From contig NZ_CP120717.1 of the NCBI RefSeq assembly GCF_032883915.1, positions 7,313,918 to 7,377,917 on the forward strand: 64,000 nucleotides of DNA, written 5' to 3'. Below the pieces are notes generated by a model. It worked only from the letters and a program-made list of their open reading frames with translations. It was not told the DNA's origin and ran no database searches. Positions 44,190 through 54,767 of the stretch are shown piece after piece. The stretch comes from Endozoicomonas sp. 8E. GTDB taxonomy: Bacteria; Pseudomonadota; Gammaproteobacteria; Pseudomonadales; Endozoicomonadaceae. The position numbers and the translations under genes are program-made. Each line of letters starts with the position of its first letter. The first letter of the stretch is position 1.

Positions 44190-44357
44190 ATGGGAAACCT
44201 GAATAAAACTTATTATTTACCAATGGTTGCTTGGGGAGTAATAGGGCTTGAAACTGTCGGCAGGGGACTTCAATTAGTCGAGAATAAAGTGATGAAAATA
44301 CCTGTTAAAGCTGCCAGCAAAGGTTATATGCTTTACTGGATGCTATTGCTATCGTAA
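44190..44357 (+). CDS. Possible 55-residue peptide
   Basis: ATG at 44190 with AAAGG just upstream, ending TAA at 44355-44357. The product has a weak hydrophobic stretch (YLPMVAWGVIGLETVG), a basic middle (VENKVMKIPVKAASKG) and a hydrophobic end (YMLYWMLLLS). No family recognised. It overlaps the 3' end of the SPRY-protein gene by 25 bp on the other strand. Could be chance. Confidence 0.3.
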   Translation: MGNLNKTYYLPMVAWGVIGLETVGRGLQLVENKVMKIPVKAASKGYMLYWMLLLS

Positions 44358-45244
44358 CCTTTTACGTCGTCTGTCACTTCTTTACCAGCAATGAATTTCT
44401 TTAATGGTGGAGCGGTAGGAAGGTGGTCAATCTGCTCTTCAAATTGAACCCGACTTCTGACTGACAACTTTGACAGTTCTTGTAGCGAAAGGGGGGTATT
44501 TGAGCCTTTGATATATTTGACGGCGATCCTTGCGCCAATACAAGTAACGCTCACAGCCAGAAAAACGGTTTTATGCTTTAGCCCCGAAAACGCATCTCCC
44601 AAATACTTCCCGTTGATTCTGAAGCCGACGGTCCCTGCATTCATATCTATTATGCAGCTTATCGTTTTCGGCGCTGCAAATGTACTGTTTGATTCGTCTT
44701 TGGGGTAATTGCCTATAGTTTGGCCATTATGAAGCAGTTTGTTGTTTATTATATCCCAACCCCATGAGGACTCTGTGCTACCAAGAAGGTTTGTGTTTCC
44801 TATTCCATGGTCAGGGGTTCCAGCCAGTGCGACCCCAATTACCGGATGAGAGCCTCGCCTAAATGTCGGCCATTCAATGTCCAGAATATGAATGCCTTTC
44901 GAAAAGCCGGTATCCGTCATGGCAATCTCTGTTCTTTGCCTAAAACAGTCAAGGCGTACTAATTTTGTTGGCTCATCCTCGAAGATGTGAATATAACGGC
45001 CGCTTTTGGCTTTATCCCAAATGGTGGGAATGAAGAAATTATTACCATTTTGACGTTCCATGGCTTTTAAAGATAGGGATGTATGACCACACTCCGGCAA
45101 TGGGACCATTTTATCAACTTTCCTTCCTTTCCAAAAAGTATTGCGATGTCGAGCTGTGGTTCCTTGACTGGTCTGGGAGCTGGAACTTAGACACGATATT
45201 GGCAAACACGACAAATATTGTGAAATACGGCTTGGTGGATTCAT
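44333..45244 (-). CDS. SPRY-domain protein resembling animal SPSB, with SOCS-box-like tail
   Basis: A 303-residue protein with no bacterial function I know. Residues ~73-248 form a SPRY domain of the SPSB type: IWDKAKSGRYIHIFEDEPTK, FSKGIHILDIEW, RRGSHPVIGVALAGTPDH, LLGSTESSWGWDI, NKLLHNGQ, CIIDMNAGTVGFRINGKY and LGDAFSGLKHKTVFLAVS. Each matches the animal SPSB pattern (RGTHAVVGVA, GxxxESWGWDL, DMDDGTLSFIVDGQY). Next comes SLQELSKLSVRSRV, laid out like the elongin-binding BC box (PLMDLCRRSVR in SPSB1) but with Ser for the usual Cys. Then HLPTAPPLKKFI follows, like the LPLPxxLKxYL Cul5-side motif. The first ~40 residues are Ser/Thr-rich with no Sec signal, as in type III effectors. Start ATG 45244, with AAGGGG 8 bp upstream. 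AT-rich relative to neighbours. Best guess: a host-directed effector imitating a Cullin-5 substrate receptor. Confidence 0.82.
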   Translation of the reverse strand: MNPPSRISQYLSCLPISCLSSSSQTSQGTTARHRNTFWKGRKVDKMVPLPECGHTSLSLKAMERQNGNNFFIPTIWDKAKSGRYIHIFEDEPTKLVRLDCFRQRTEIAMTDTGFSKGIHILDIEWPTFRRGSHPVIGVALAGTPDHGIGNTNLLGSTESSWGWDIINNKLLHNGQTIGNYPKDESNSTFAAPKTISCIIDMNAGTVGFRINGKYLGDAFSGLKHKTVFLAVSVTCIGARIAVKYIKGSNTPLSLQELSKLSVRSRVQFEEQIDHLPTAPPLKKFIAGKEVTDDVKGYDSNSIQ

Positions 45245-45503
45245 AATCACATCCCCTTTAATTAATTACTATTTGTTTTGATAACTTTAAATTGAAAAAG
45301 TTCCTTTTTTGCCCGAATTTTTGCCACTCCATCGATAACATTCTGATTTTAAAAAATTAATAAGTCGTGCCAACCATTAATTAGAATGTGGTATATATTT
45401 GACAATCAGATGGTTGTATCTTATTGGTGAACTTGGTGGTGCTTGGTGCCCCTTTAATAATGGAGCGATGGGATTAGACTTTCATAGGTTTTTCAATAAA
45501 AAA

Positions 45504-47342
45504 ATGAACACAAAAGGACTGTTTCTAACTGGCTGGCTATTACTGCTTAGCTCGCTGCTCTTTGGAGAGGTGACCATTCACAAGTCACATGGCCTGTCGC
45601 GTTTTCACGACCTTAAATACCCGGCCAGCTTCAAGCACTTTGACTATGTGAATCCCCAAGCGCCCAAGGGAGGAATTGTCAGCCTGTTTGCCCATGGTAC
45701 CTTTGACTCATTGAACCCATACGCTCCCCAGGGCAATACACTTTCCGGCCTGCCTTCATTCGCCTACATGCGTTATGGCTTTACCGAGTTGAACGAGCCA
45801 TTGATGGTAGGATCAGGACAGTATGCGCCTTCGGGAGATGAACCCAGATCGGCCTACGGATTGATCGCTGAAAGCGTTGAATACCCTGATGATAATCAAT
45901 GGATTATCTTCAACCTTCGCCCCGAAGCCCGTTTCCATGACGGGCATGAGATCACTTCGGAAGATGTCATCTTTTCATTCAAAGCCCTCAGTGAAAAAGG
46001 AAGCCCCCGATACAAAATGCAACTGGACTCTATCGCTTCGGTGGAGGCACTGGGCCAGAGAAAAGTCCGCTTTAACTTTAAACAGCCGGGTTCCCGCCAA
46101 CAGTTATTCCACGCAGCAGAGCTTCCCATTCTGCCAGCCCACTTCTGGAAGAACAGGGCCATCGATAAATCAACCCTGGTGCCTCCTCTGAACAGCGGCC
46201 CCTACAGAGTCAGCCATGTGGAACCCGGCAAGCTGATTGTGTTCTCAAGAGTCAAGGATTACTGGGGCAGGGACTTACCCGTTAACAAGGGAAAATATAA
46301 TTTCGACACGGTGATCATACACTTCTACCGCGACTTTCAGATGGCCATGGAAGCATTCAAATCCGGTGGGCACGATCTGCATCTTGAAGTCGTCGCCAAG
46401 AACTGGCAGTACGCCTACGACTTCCCCGCAGTCATCGACGGGCGTATAAAAAAACGAACCATTCCCCACCAGATGGCTTACGGCAGCAGCTTTTTCTTTT
46501 TCAATACCCGTCGTCCATTATTCAGGGATGTCCGGGTTCGCCAGGCCATTACCCTGATGTTTGATTATGAATGGACGAACCGGGTGATCTTTCATAATGC
46601 CTACCGTCGTTCTCACAGCTACTTTCCCAACAGCTCTCTGGGAGCTATTGATAAGCCAACTCTGGCCGAGCAGAAGCTACTGTCGTCATTAACTCCCTCA
46701 TTACCGAACCCGATTGTCACTCAGGCATTTCTTCTTCCCATAACGTCTGGAGATGGACAGCTAAGAAAACAAAAGAGACAATCCCTTTCCCTATTGAATG
46801 AAGCAGGCTGGACCCTGAAAAACAATCAGCTGATCAACAACATCACTCAACAGCCTTTTGTTTTTGAGTTTATTGAAACCACTCACGCTACTGACCGCTA
46901 TCTCTTGCCTTTCAAGAAAAACCTCGAGTCGATCGGAATCACCATGAAATACACGGTCATGGACTCCAGCCAGTATTACGCCAGAATGCGATCCCGGGAC
47001 TTTGATATGATTGCACAACTACTGCCGCAGACACTCTCGCCGGGCTTGGAACTGATCGATTATTTCCATTCAAGCCGGGCCAATGACAATAGCTCCAGAA
47101 ATTTTGCCGGCATTGACCATCCGGTCGTAGATCAACTCCTTCAGAAACTGACTGAAGTGAATTCACAACAAGAACTCCAAACGCTGATACGCTCACTGGA
47201 CCGGGTGCTGCTATGGAACTACTACGGCATCCCGAAGTGGCACTCCACTTACATGAGGGTGGCACACTGGGACAAATTTGGCTGGCCCGAGCAACTGCCG
47301 GAATACACCACCAGCTTCAGCACCTGGTGGCAAAAGCCCTGA
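45504..47342 (+). CDS. YejA-like extracellular solute-binding protein (family 5)
   Basis: Periplasmic peptide-type binding protein. About 612 residues with a signal peptide (KGLFLTGWLLLLSSLLFG). Landmarks shared with E. coli YejA: FKHFDYVNPQAPKGG, LFAHGTFDSLNPYA, PEARFHDGHEITSEDVIFSF, VKDYWGRDLPVNKGKYNFDTV, FFFNTRRPLFRDVRVRQAITL and NYYGIPKWHSTYMRVAHWDKF. The start is uncertain: ATG 45504 gives the best signal peptide, while ATG 45468 and 45399 are also open. YejA normally works with YejBEF permease genes; none are adjacent here. It may use another transporter's membrane parts. Confidence 0.88.
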   Translation: MNTKGLFLTGWLLLLSSLLFGEVTIHKSHGLSRFHDLKYPASFKHFDYVNPQAPKGGIVSLFAHGTFDSLNPYAPQGNTLSGLPSFAYMRYGFTELNEPLMVGSGQYAPSGDEPRSAYGLIAESVEYPDDNQWIIFNLRPEARFHDGHEITSEDVIFSFKALSEKGSPRYKMQLDSIASVEALGQRKVRFNFKQPGSRQQLFHAAELPILPAHFWKNRAIDKSTLVPPLNSGPYRVSHVEPGKLIVFSRVKDYWGRDLPVNKGKYNFDTVIIHFYRDFQMAMEAFKSGGHDLHLEVVAKNWQYAYDFPAVIDGRIKKRTIPHQMAYGSSFFFFNTRRPLFRDVRVRQAITLMFDYEWTNRVIFHNAYRRSHSYFPNSSLGAIDKPTLAEQKLLSSLTPSLPNPIVTQAFLLPITSGDGQLRKQKRQSLSLLNEAGWTLKNNQLINNITQQPFVFEFIETTHATDRYLLPFKKNLESIGITMKYTVMDSSQYYARMRSRDFDMIAQLLPQTLSPGLELIDYFHSSRANDNSSRNFAGIDHPVVDQLLQKLTEVNSQQELQTLIRSLDRVLLWNYYGIPKWHSTYMRVAHWDKFGWPEQLPEYTTSFSTWWQKP

Positions 47343-47620
47343 GCACCCAAACTTGACCTTGCTTGCCGATATCTGACTGATTACCAGGCACTTGCTAGAC
47401 CATGGAAAGCACACTCCGATGCCGCACTCTTCTTGAGCCCGTGACCATCTAATCATTTCCCCCGACAACATCGCTTAAAACACAGATATCACCTCTAAAA
47501 GTTCATCGCCTGACCGCAAATAAGCACTTAAAAATGGAACATTCGCACTTAAAACTACCTATATACCTAAAAGAAATTTAAAATTACTTTTTAATTTAAT
47601 AAAACAGCTTGAGAATCCGC

Positions 47621-48130
47621 ATGGCGCTTCTTGAAATCCTCCAATACCCTGACGAAAGACTTCGCACCATTGCTGAGCCCGTGGCCGATGTAAACGACGA
47701 TATTCGTAAAATCGTCGACGACATGCTGGAAACCATGTACAAATCCAAAGGCGTTGGTCTGGCGGCCACTCAGGTCGATATCCATCTGCGTATTGTGGTG
47801 ATGGACTTTTCCGATGATAACAACGAACCAATGGTTCTGATCAATCCAACATTCGAACCTCTAACCGAAGAGTTGACGGATCTGTCTGAAGGCTGTCTGT
47901 CCATCCCGGGATTCTTCGAGCTGCTGGATCGCCCGGCTCAGATTTGTCTGACCGCATTGGACAGAGACGGAAACGAGTACTCAAAAGACCTCGATGGTCT
48001 GGCTGCTGTCTGCGTACAGCACGAGCTGGATCACCTGAATGGCAAACTGTTTGTGGATTATCTGTCCCGCCTGAAGCAGGAACGTATTCGCAAGAAGCTG
48101 GTGAAGAACAAGCGCCTTGCCACAGCTTAA
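47621..48130 (+). CDS. def: Peptide deformylase
   Basis: Removes the formyl group from new proteins. 169 residues with the three motifs: [19 protein letters not shown] (metal Cys) and QHELDHLNG (HExxH metal site). Start at ATG 47621 ([14 protein letters not shown]), not the TTG at 47609. First gene of def-fmt-rsmB-trkA. Fmt, which adds the formyl group, follows. Confidence 0.97.
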
Positions 48131-48256
48131 TGACTCTGATGATCTCCCGGAAGATGCAGGAACAGTCGCTCCGGGAGACTCAGATTTTACTCAGGCCCTT
48201 ACTTTATCTATCATCGCCGCCATCCCAATCGTTCTGTCGAGCCTTTAGAAAACCCA

Positions 48257-49204
48257 ATGAAAAGTCTTCGTATTGTCTTTGCCGGTACTCCGGATTTTGC
48301 CAGCGCCCACCTTCAGCCGGTTCTGGACAGTCAGCATGAAGTCATTGCCGTATACACCCAGCCAGACAGACCGGCAGGGAGGGGCAGAAAACTCAAGCCC
48401 AGCCCGGTGAAAGCGCTGGCATTGCAACATGAGATCCCGGTGTTTCAGCCACATTCTCTGAAAAAAGATGAAGCCGCCCGGGAACAACTCGCTGCGCTCA
48501 AGCCCGATCTGATGATTGTAGTGGCCTATGGTCTGATACTTCCGAAAAGTGTTCTGGATATTCCAACCTTTGGTTGCATCAATGTGCATGGATCAATTCT
48601 GCCGCGCTGGCGTGGTGCAGCCCCTATTCAGCGAGCTATTGCTGCGGGTGATGAAGAGTCCGGTGTCACCATCATGCAGATGGATGAGGGTCTGGATACT
48701 GGCGATATGCTGATTAAAGCCCGCTGCCCGATTCACACAACAGACACATCTTCCGATTTGCATGACCGTCTGATCGAAGTAGGGCAGCCGGCTCTGATTG
48801 AAGCCGTTAATGCCGTTGCTGAAGGTACTATCAGTGCAAAAAAGCAGGATGATGGCAATGCCAGTTACGCCCATAAAATGAGCAAGGACGAAGCCCGTAT
48901 TCAATGGAACAGACCAGCAACTGATCTGGATTGTCTGATACGAGCATTCAACCCCTGGCCAGTGGCGACAACAGAGCTGGAAGGGAACACCATTCGGGTC
49001 TGGGAGGCAAAGCCTGTTACAGGAAACCATAATTTGGCTCCCGGTACCCTGATCAAGGCTGACAAATCAGGCCTGGATATTGCTACTGAAGAAGGCATAC
49101 TGCGTCTCACTAACGTGCAGTTATCTGGCAGCCGTGCCATGCCAGTACAGGACCTGCTCAACAGCCGCAGGGATATGTTTGTACCGGGGAAAAAATTCAA
49201 CTGA
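48257..49204 (+). CDS. fmt: Methionyl-tRNA formyltransferase
   Basis: Formylates initiator Met-tRNA. 315 residues: [57 protein letters not shown] (formyl-folate site with Asn and His), [17 protein letters not shown] (catalytic Asp) and a C-terminal OB-fold ([22 protein letters not shown]). Its stop overlaps the rsmB start (TGATG). Confidence 0.97.
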
Positions 49205-50580
49205 TGGCTAAACAATCTTCCGTTCGACTGGCGGCAGCCAAAGTAATCAGCCGTGTTGTTTCCGGTGAATCCCTGAGCCAGGTATTACCAGAATATCAGG
49301 AAGGTCTGCGCAAGAAAGACCAACCGCTTCTGGCAGAGCTTTCTTACGGCACACTGCGTTACTATTTTCGGCTGGAGAACTGGCTCAGTAGCCTGATGGA
49401 CAAACCACTGAAATCAAAAGAACAGACTATTCACAGTCTGATTCTGGTAGGGCTCTACCAGTTGTTCTATACCCGCATTCCAGCACACGCCGCTATTGGA
49501 GAAACCGTTCAGGTCACCCGCATGATTGGGAAAGCCTGGGCCCGGGGGCTTGTCAATGGTGTTCTACGTTCCGCCCAGCGTCAGGAAGAAACCCTTAATG
49601 CACTGGCCGAATCCAACGACATCTGTCTCACAGCTCACCCCCAATGGCTGGTCGGCAAGATCCGCAAGGCCTGGCCGGGGCACTGGCAGGATATCACCCG
49701 GGCCAATAATCAGTCTCCGCCTATGACCTTGCGGGTCAATGAGCGGCATTTAAAGCGTGATCGATACCTGAAAAAGTTACTGGATGACTGCATCCAGGCT
49801 TCGTCTTCTCTGGTATCCCCCCAGGCAATAACCCTGACCCGGGCCCTCCCGGTGGATCAGCTGCCCGGCTTTTCGGACGGTGTGGTCAGTGTTCAGGATG
49901 AATCCGCTCAGCTTTCCGGAAACCTGCTGCCTGTTAAAGAAGGTGATAAGGTTCTCGATGCCTGCTGTGCTCCGGGAGGCAAAACCTGCCAGCTGCTAGA
50001 AATGTTTCCGAGTATTGAACTCGATGCTCTGGATATAGATGAGAAACGACTGGCTCGTGTGCAGGAAAATCTGGATCGTATTGGCCTGAAAGCCCGGCTC
50101 ATGACCGGTGACGCTACTCAGCCCGAGCAGTGGTGGGATGGACAGAGTTACGATCATATTCTGCTGGACGCTCCCTGCTCAGCAACCGGTGTCATCCGCC
50201 GCCATCCGGATATTAAACTGCTTCGCAAACCCGAAGACATTGACGCATTGGCCGAGCTTCAAGGCAAGATTCTTAATACCATGTGGTCATTGCTGAAACC
50301 CGGTGGCACACTGCTCTATGCAACCTGTTCTATCATGCCTGCTGAAAACAGCAAACAGATTGCCGCTTTCCTCGAACATCAGGAAGATGCCGAACTGCAA
50401 CCCCTTCCGGGAGAATGGGGACTGGATACTGGCTTTGGCCGACAGATTCTACCCGGTTCAGGTGACGGCTTTTTCTACAGCCTGCTGAAAAAAGTGGACA
50501 ATGATTCTGACGAAACCGTTGAACGCTCTGAGCAGACAAACAGCCTTCAGCCAATAAAAAGCCATCAGGAAAGTCTATGA
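49204..50580 (+). CDS. rsmB: 16S rRNA m5C967 methyltransferase RsmB
   Basis: Methylates C967 of 16S rRNA with AdoMet. 458 residues: an N-terminal NusB-like helical domain ([22 protein letters not shown]...[14 protein letters not shown]), then the Rossmann methyltransferase with [49 protein letters not shown] (one catalytic Cys) and [13 protein letters not shown] (the second). The C-terminus extends about 20 polar residues past the usual end. It overlaps trkA by 4 bp. Confidence 0.96.
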
Positions 50581-51950
50581 AAATCATCATTCTCGGTGCC
50601 GGACAAGTAGGCGGAACCCTGGCTGAAAACCTGGCCAATGAAGAGAACGACATCACGGTTGTGGATGCCAACGGAGAGCTTCTCAGAGAGTTGCAGGATC
50701 GTATTGATATCCGGACTATTCAGGGTATGGCCTCGTTCCCCTCTGTACTCAAACAGGCCGGTGCTGATGATGCCGACATGCTGGTGGCGGTAACCAACAG
50801 CGACGAAGTGAACATGGTGGCCTGCCAGATTGCCTATACCCTCTTTCACACACCTTCCAAGATTGCCCGTATTCGCCAGGCGGCTTACCTGAACAGGGAA
50901 AACCTGTTTGGCGATGATGCCATGCCCATCGACGTATTGATCAGCCCCGAGCAGGTGGTGACCAACTACATTCGACGCCTTCTTGAACGCCCCGGTGCCC
51001 TTCAGGTTCTCGACTTTGCCGATGGCCGTGCCCAGCTGGTGGCCATGAGAGCTTATTATGGCGGTCCATTGGTCGGCCAGGAGTTGCGCTACCTGCGTGA
51101 ACATATGCCTAACGTTGACACCCGTGTGGCTGCCATTTTCCGCCGTGGTAAGGCCATCATGCCCAAGGGGACCACCGTGATCGAGGCCGACGATGAAGTG
51201 TTCTTCATCGCCGACCGCTGTCATATCCGGGCTGTCATGAGTGAACTGCAGAGGCTTGATGATGATTACAAACGTATCATCATTGCCGGTGGCGGTAACA
51301 TTGGTTTGCGCCTCGCCCAGTCGGCTGAAAATGATTTCAAGGTAAAAATCATTGAGCAGAATATGGAGCGCTGTCAGTTCCTGTCTGAGACTCTGATCAA
51401 AGCCATGGTTTTCAACGGCAATGCATCCGATAAAGAGCTGCTGATTTCTGAAAACATCGAAGAGACGGATGTCTTTTGTGCCCTGACCAACGATGATGAA
51501 GCCAACGTCATGGCCGCTATGCTGGCCAAACGACTGGGCGCCCGAAAAGTCATGGCCCTGATCAATAATCCTGCTTACGTTGATCTGGTCCAGGGCGGCG
51601 AAATTGATATTGCGATTTCTCCACAGCAGGCCACCATCGGCAGTCTTCTCAAACACGTACGAAGAGGGGATGTTGTCAATGTTCACTCACTTCGTCGTGG
51701 TGCAGCAGAAGCCATTGAAGCCATTGCTCATGGCGATGAAAATTCATCCAGAGTCGTCGGTAAAACGGTTCAGCAGGTCGAGCTGCCCCCCGGAACAACC
51801 ATCGGAGCCATAGTCAGAAACGATGAAGTGTTGATTGCACACGACACAACCCGTATACAGTCCGGGGATCATATCATTCTGTTCCTGACCAACAAGAAAC
51901 GTATTCACGAAGTAGAACAACTGTTTCAGGTTGGACTGGGGTTCTTTTAA
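50577..51950 (+). CDS. trkA: Trk potassium uptake regulatory subunit TrkA
   Basis: Peripheral NAD-binding regulator of the TrkH potassium channel. 457 residues arranged as two RCK_N-RCK_C halves: [18 protein letters not shown] with the acidic residue in VVDAN, and [20 protein letters not shown] with IEQNMERC, each followed by a C-domain ([36 protein letters not shown]). Start overlaps the rsmB stop (ATGA). The channel gene trkH follows 182 bp later. Confidence 0.97.
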
Positions 51951-52132
51951 ACGATACATTTCGACATCAGAGTCAGCGGTTTATTTTTTACCCGACTTGA
52001 AAAATGACACCCATGACTGGAGGTATTACCACATCTGGGGGGTCCGATGGGGTAGTACCAGTCTTGTGTACTTATTGATAATTGAATCAGACGGCATGGC
52101 CGTTGTCTGTATAACTAGAAAAACAGGGTCTT

Positions 52133-53581
52133 ATGCAGTTTTCTGTCGTTTTGCCCGTCCTGGGTATTCTCTTGATGCTATTCAGCTTCTCCAGTCTTCC
52201 GCCTCTGGCAGTGGCGATGATCTATGGGGAATCTGAAATTTCACTGTTTTTATATACTTTTTTTCTGACTTTTCTTATTGGTTTCTTATTCTGGTTTCCC
52301 TTTAGAAAAATTAAATCGGACCTTCGCCCCCGCGACGGCTTTATTATCACCGTTCTTTTCTGGGTGGTCCTGGGAGGCATGGGTTCCCTGCCACTTTTAT
52401 TAATGACAGACCCAGAACTCAGTGTCACTGATGCCGTATTCGAGTCCATGTCGGGCCTGACCACCACTGGCGCTACAATACTGACGGGCATCGATCACCT
52501 GCCCAAATCGATCCTCTTTTATCGCCAGCAACTTCAGTGGCTGGGAGGCATGGGTATCATTGTTCTGGCTGTCGCTATAATGCCCATGCTGGGAGTCGGT
52601 GGGATGCAGCTGTATCGGACAGAAACGCCGGGACCGATAAAGGACAACAAACTGACGCCCCGAATTAAGGAAACCGCGAAAGCACTCTGGCTTCTCTACC
52701 TGACATTAACGGCAGTGTGTGCACTGGGCTACTGGCTGGCAGGTATGAACCTTTTTGATGCCGTGAGCCACAGCTTTTCCACCATAGCCATTGGTGGATT
52801 CTCAACCCATGATGCCAGTATTGGCTATTTTGAATCACCACTGATTAATGCCACGGCTACCTTCTTTATGCTGGTAGCCGGTGTTAACTTTGCCCTCCAC
52901 TTTTTCGCCTGGCGCAACAAATCTACTTACCATTACTGGAAAGACCCCGAGTTTCGCACTTACTTGCTGATCCTTCTGGTGGTTTCATTGATTACGGTGG
53001 CAGGCCTCTACCTCTCTGCCACTTATGATCTGGCAAACTCCCTTGATTACGGTATTTTTGAAGTGGTTTCTGCTGCCACGACCACCGGTTATGCCACCAG
53101 CGGTTTCTCAGCCTGGCCAACATTCCTGCCACTCCTTCTCTTTATGACCAGTTTTATCGGGGGATGTGCTGGCTCGACGGCAGGAGGGATTAAGGTGATT
53201 CGTGTGCTGCTGATCTTCAAACAGGGAGTAAGAGAACTTCGTCGTCTGGTTCATCCTAACGCTGTTTACTCCATCAAACTGGGTGGCAAGGCTGTTCACA
53301 GTCGAGTCGGTGAGGCGGTCTGGGGGTTCTTTGCCACCTATGTATTCCTGTTTGCGGTTATGATACTGGCTGTGATGGCAACAGGTGTTGATTTGACTAC
53401 CGCTTTTTCTACCGTCGCTTCCAGCATGAATAACCTGGGCCCCGCTCTGGGAGAAGCCGCCGAAAACTACAGCACGCTCCCTGATACAGCAAAATGGATT
53501 CTCTGTTTTGCCATGCTGCTGGGTCGTCTGGAAATCTTCACGCTGCTGGTACTGTTCACACCCACATTCTGGAAATACTGA
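52133..53581 (+). CDS. trkH: Trk potassium uptake channel subunit TrkH
   Basis: Inner-membrane K+ channel of the Trk/Ktr family. 482 residues, four M1-P-M2 repeats. Selectivity-filter segments with the conserved Gly are visible: MSGLTTTGATIL, FSTIAIGGFSTHD, ATTTGYATSGFSAWP and ASSMNNLGPAL. The intramembrane gating loop region GCAGSTAGGIKVIRVLL is also present. TrkH alone with TrkA upstream matches the pseudomonad arrangement. Length normal. Confidence 0.96.
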   Translation: MQFSVVLPVLGILLMLFSFSSLPPLAVAMIYGESEISLFLYTFFLTFLIGFLFWFPFRKIKSDLRPRDGFIITVLFWVVLGGMGSLPLLLMTDPELSVTDAVFESMSGLTTTGATILTGIDHLPKSILFYRQQLQWLGGMGIIVLAVAIMPMLGVGGMQLYRTETPGPIKDNKLTPRIKETAKALWLLYLTLTAVCALGYWLAGMNLFDAVSHSFSTIAIGGFSTHDASIGYFESPLINATATFFMLVAGVNFALHFFAWRNKSTYHYWKDPEFRTYLLILLVVSLITVAGLYLSATYDLANSLDYGIFEVVSAATTTGYATSGFSAWPTFLPLLLFMTSFIGGCAGSTAGGIKVIRVLLIFKQGVRELRRLVHPNAVYSIKLGGKAVHSRVGEAVWGFFATYVFLFAVMILAVMATGVDLTTAFSTVASSMNNLGPALGEAAENYSTLPDTAKWILCFAMLLGRLEIFTLLVLFTPTFWKY

Positions 53582-53801
53582 AACGAGAAAAGTTATTCAC
53601 AATAGCTAACAGCTTATCCACATTTTCTTCAGAACTCCATGATCCTGTCCCGTGGAGTTTTCCGGATATTATTGCTCTCTTATACACAAGGACCTCATTT
53701 CCAGAGGGATACAACGGTATCCGCTCAAGAGCCAAAACGTTATAATCCGCTGCTGTTTCCAGAAAATTAAAGCCTAATTTGAGCCTCCATGAGGTAGTAC
53801 T

Positions 53802-54767
53802 GTGACTTCTCAAAGCACGCCTGATATCAAGACATTCCAGGGCCTTATTTTGGCCCTTCAGCAGTTCTGGGCTCGCCAGGGCTGTGTCATTATGCAGCCG
53901 CTGGACATGGAAGTGGGTGCAGGCACCTTCCATCCAGCGACGTTCCTTCGCGCTATCGGTCCGGAAAACTGGAATTCTGCCTATGTGCAGCCCAGCCGTC
54001 GTCCAACGGATGGTCGTTATGGTGAGAACCCAAACCGTCTTCAGCACTACTATCAGTTCCAGGTGGTGATGAAACCTTCTCCGGATAACATTCAGGAACT
54101 TTACCTGGACTCCCTGAAAGAGCTGGGCATTGATCCCCTGGTTCATGACCTTCGCTTTGTAGAAGACAACTGGGAATCCCCCACACTGGGCGCCTGGGGT
54201 CTGGGATGGGAGGTTTGGATGAATGGCATGGAAGTCACACAGTTCACCTACTTCCAGCAAGTGGGTGGTATTGAGTGCTATCCGGTGACTGGCGAGATCA
54301 CCTACGGCCTTGAGCGTCTGGCCATGTATATTCAGGGTGTTGATAACGTCTACGATCTGGTTTGGACTGAAGGCCCACAGGGCATAGTATCTTATGGCGA
54401 CGTCTTCCATCAGCAGGAAGTAGAGATGTCTACGTTCAACTTTGAACAGGCTGACACTCAGGAACTGTTCCATCAGTTCGATTTTTATGAAGGTGAATCC
54501 ATACGTCTGGTCGAGGCTGGATTGCCTCTGCCTGCCTACGAGTATGTCCTGAAAGCTTCCCATACATTCAACCTTCTGGACGCCCGGCACGCCATCTCGG
54601 TGACAGAGCGTCAGCGCTTTATTCTGCGAGTCAGAACGCTCGCCAGAGCTGTAGCCAAAGCCTACTTTGACGCTCGCCATAACCTCGGCTTCCCACTGGC
54701 CAGTGAAGATATCCGTGAAGAAGTTCTGGCCAGTCTGAAAGCCAGCAAGACACAGGAGAAGAAGTAA
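53802..54767 (+). CDS. glyQ: Glycyl-tRNA synthetase alpha subunit
   Basis: Catalytic subunit of the alpha2-beta2 glycyl-tRNA synthetase. 321 residues: [68 protein letters not shown] and [22 protein letters not shown], with [19 protein letters not shown] motif 3 ([15 protein letters not shown]). Starts with GTG at 53802, preceded by GAGG; there is no nearer ATG. Overlaps glyS (TAATG). Confidence 0.97.

Noticed and set aside
50565..51686. Minus-strand frame of 373 codons opposite trkA
   Set aside because: Antisense shadow of trkA.
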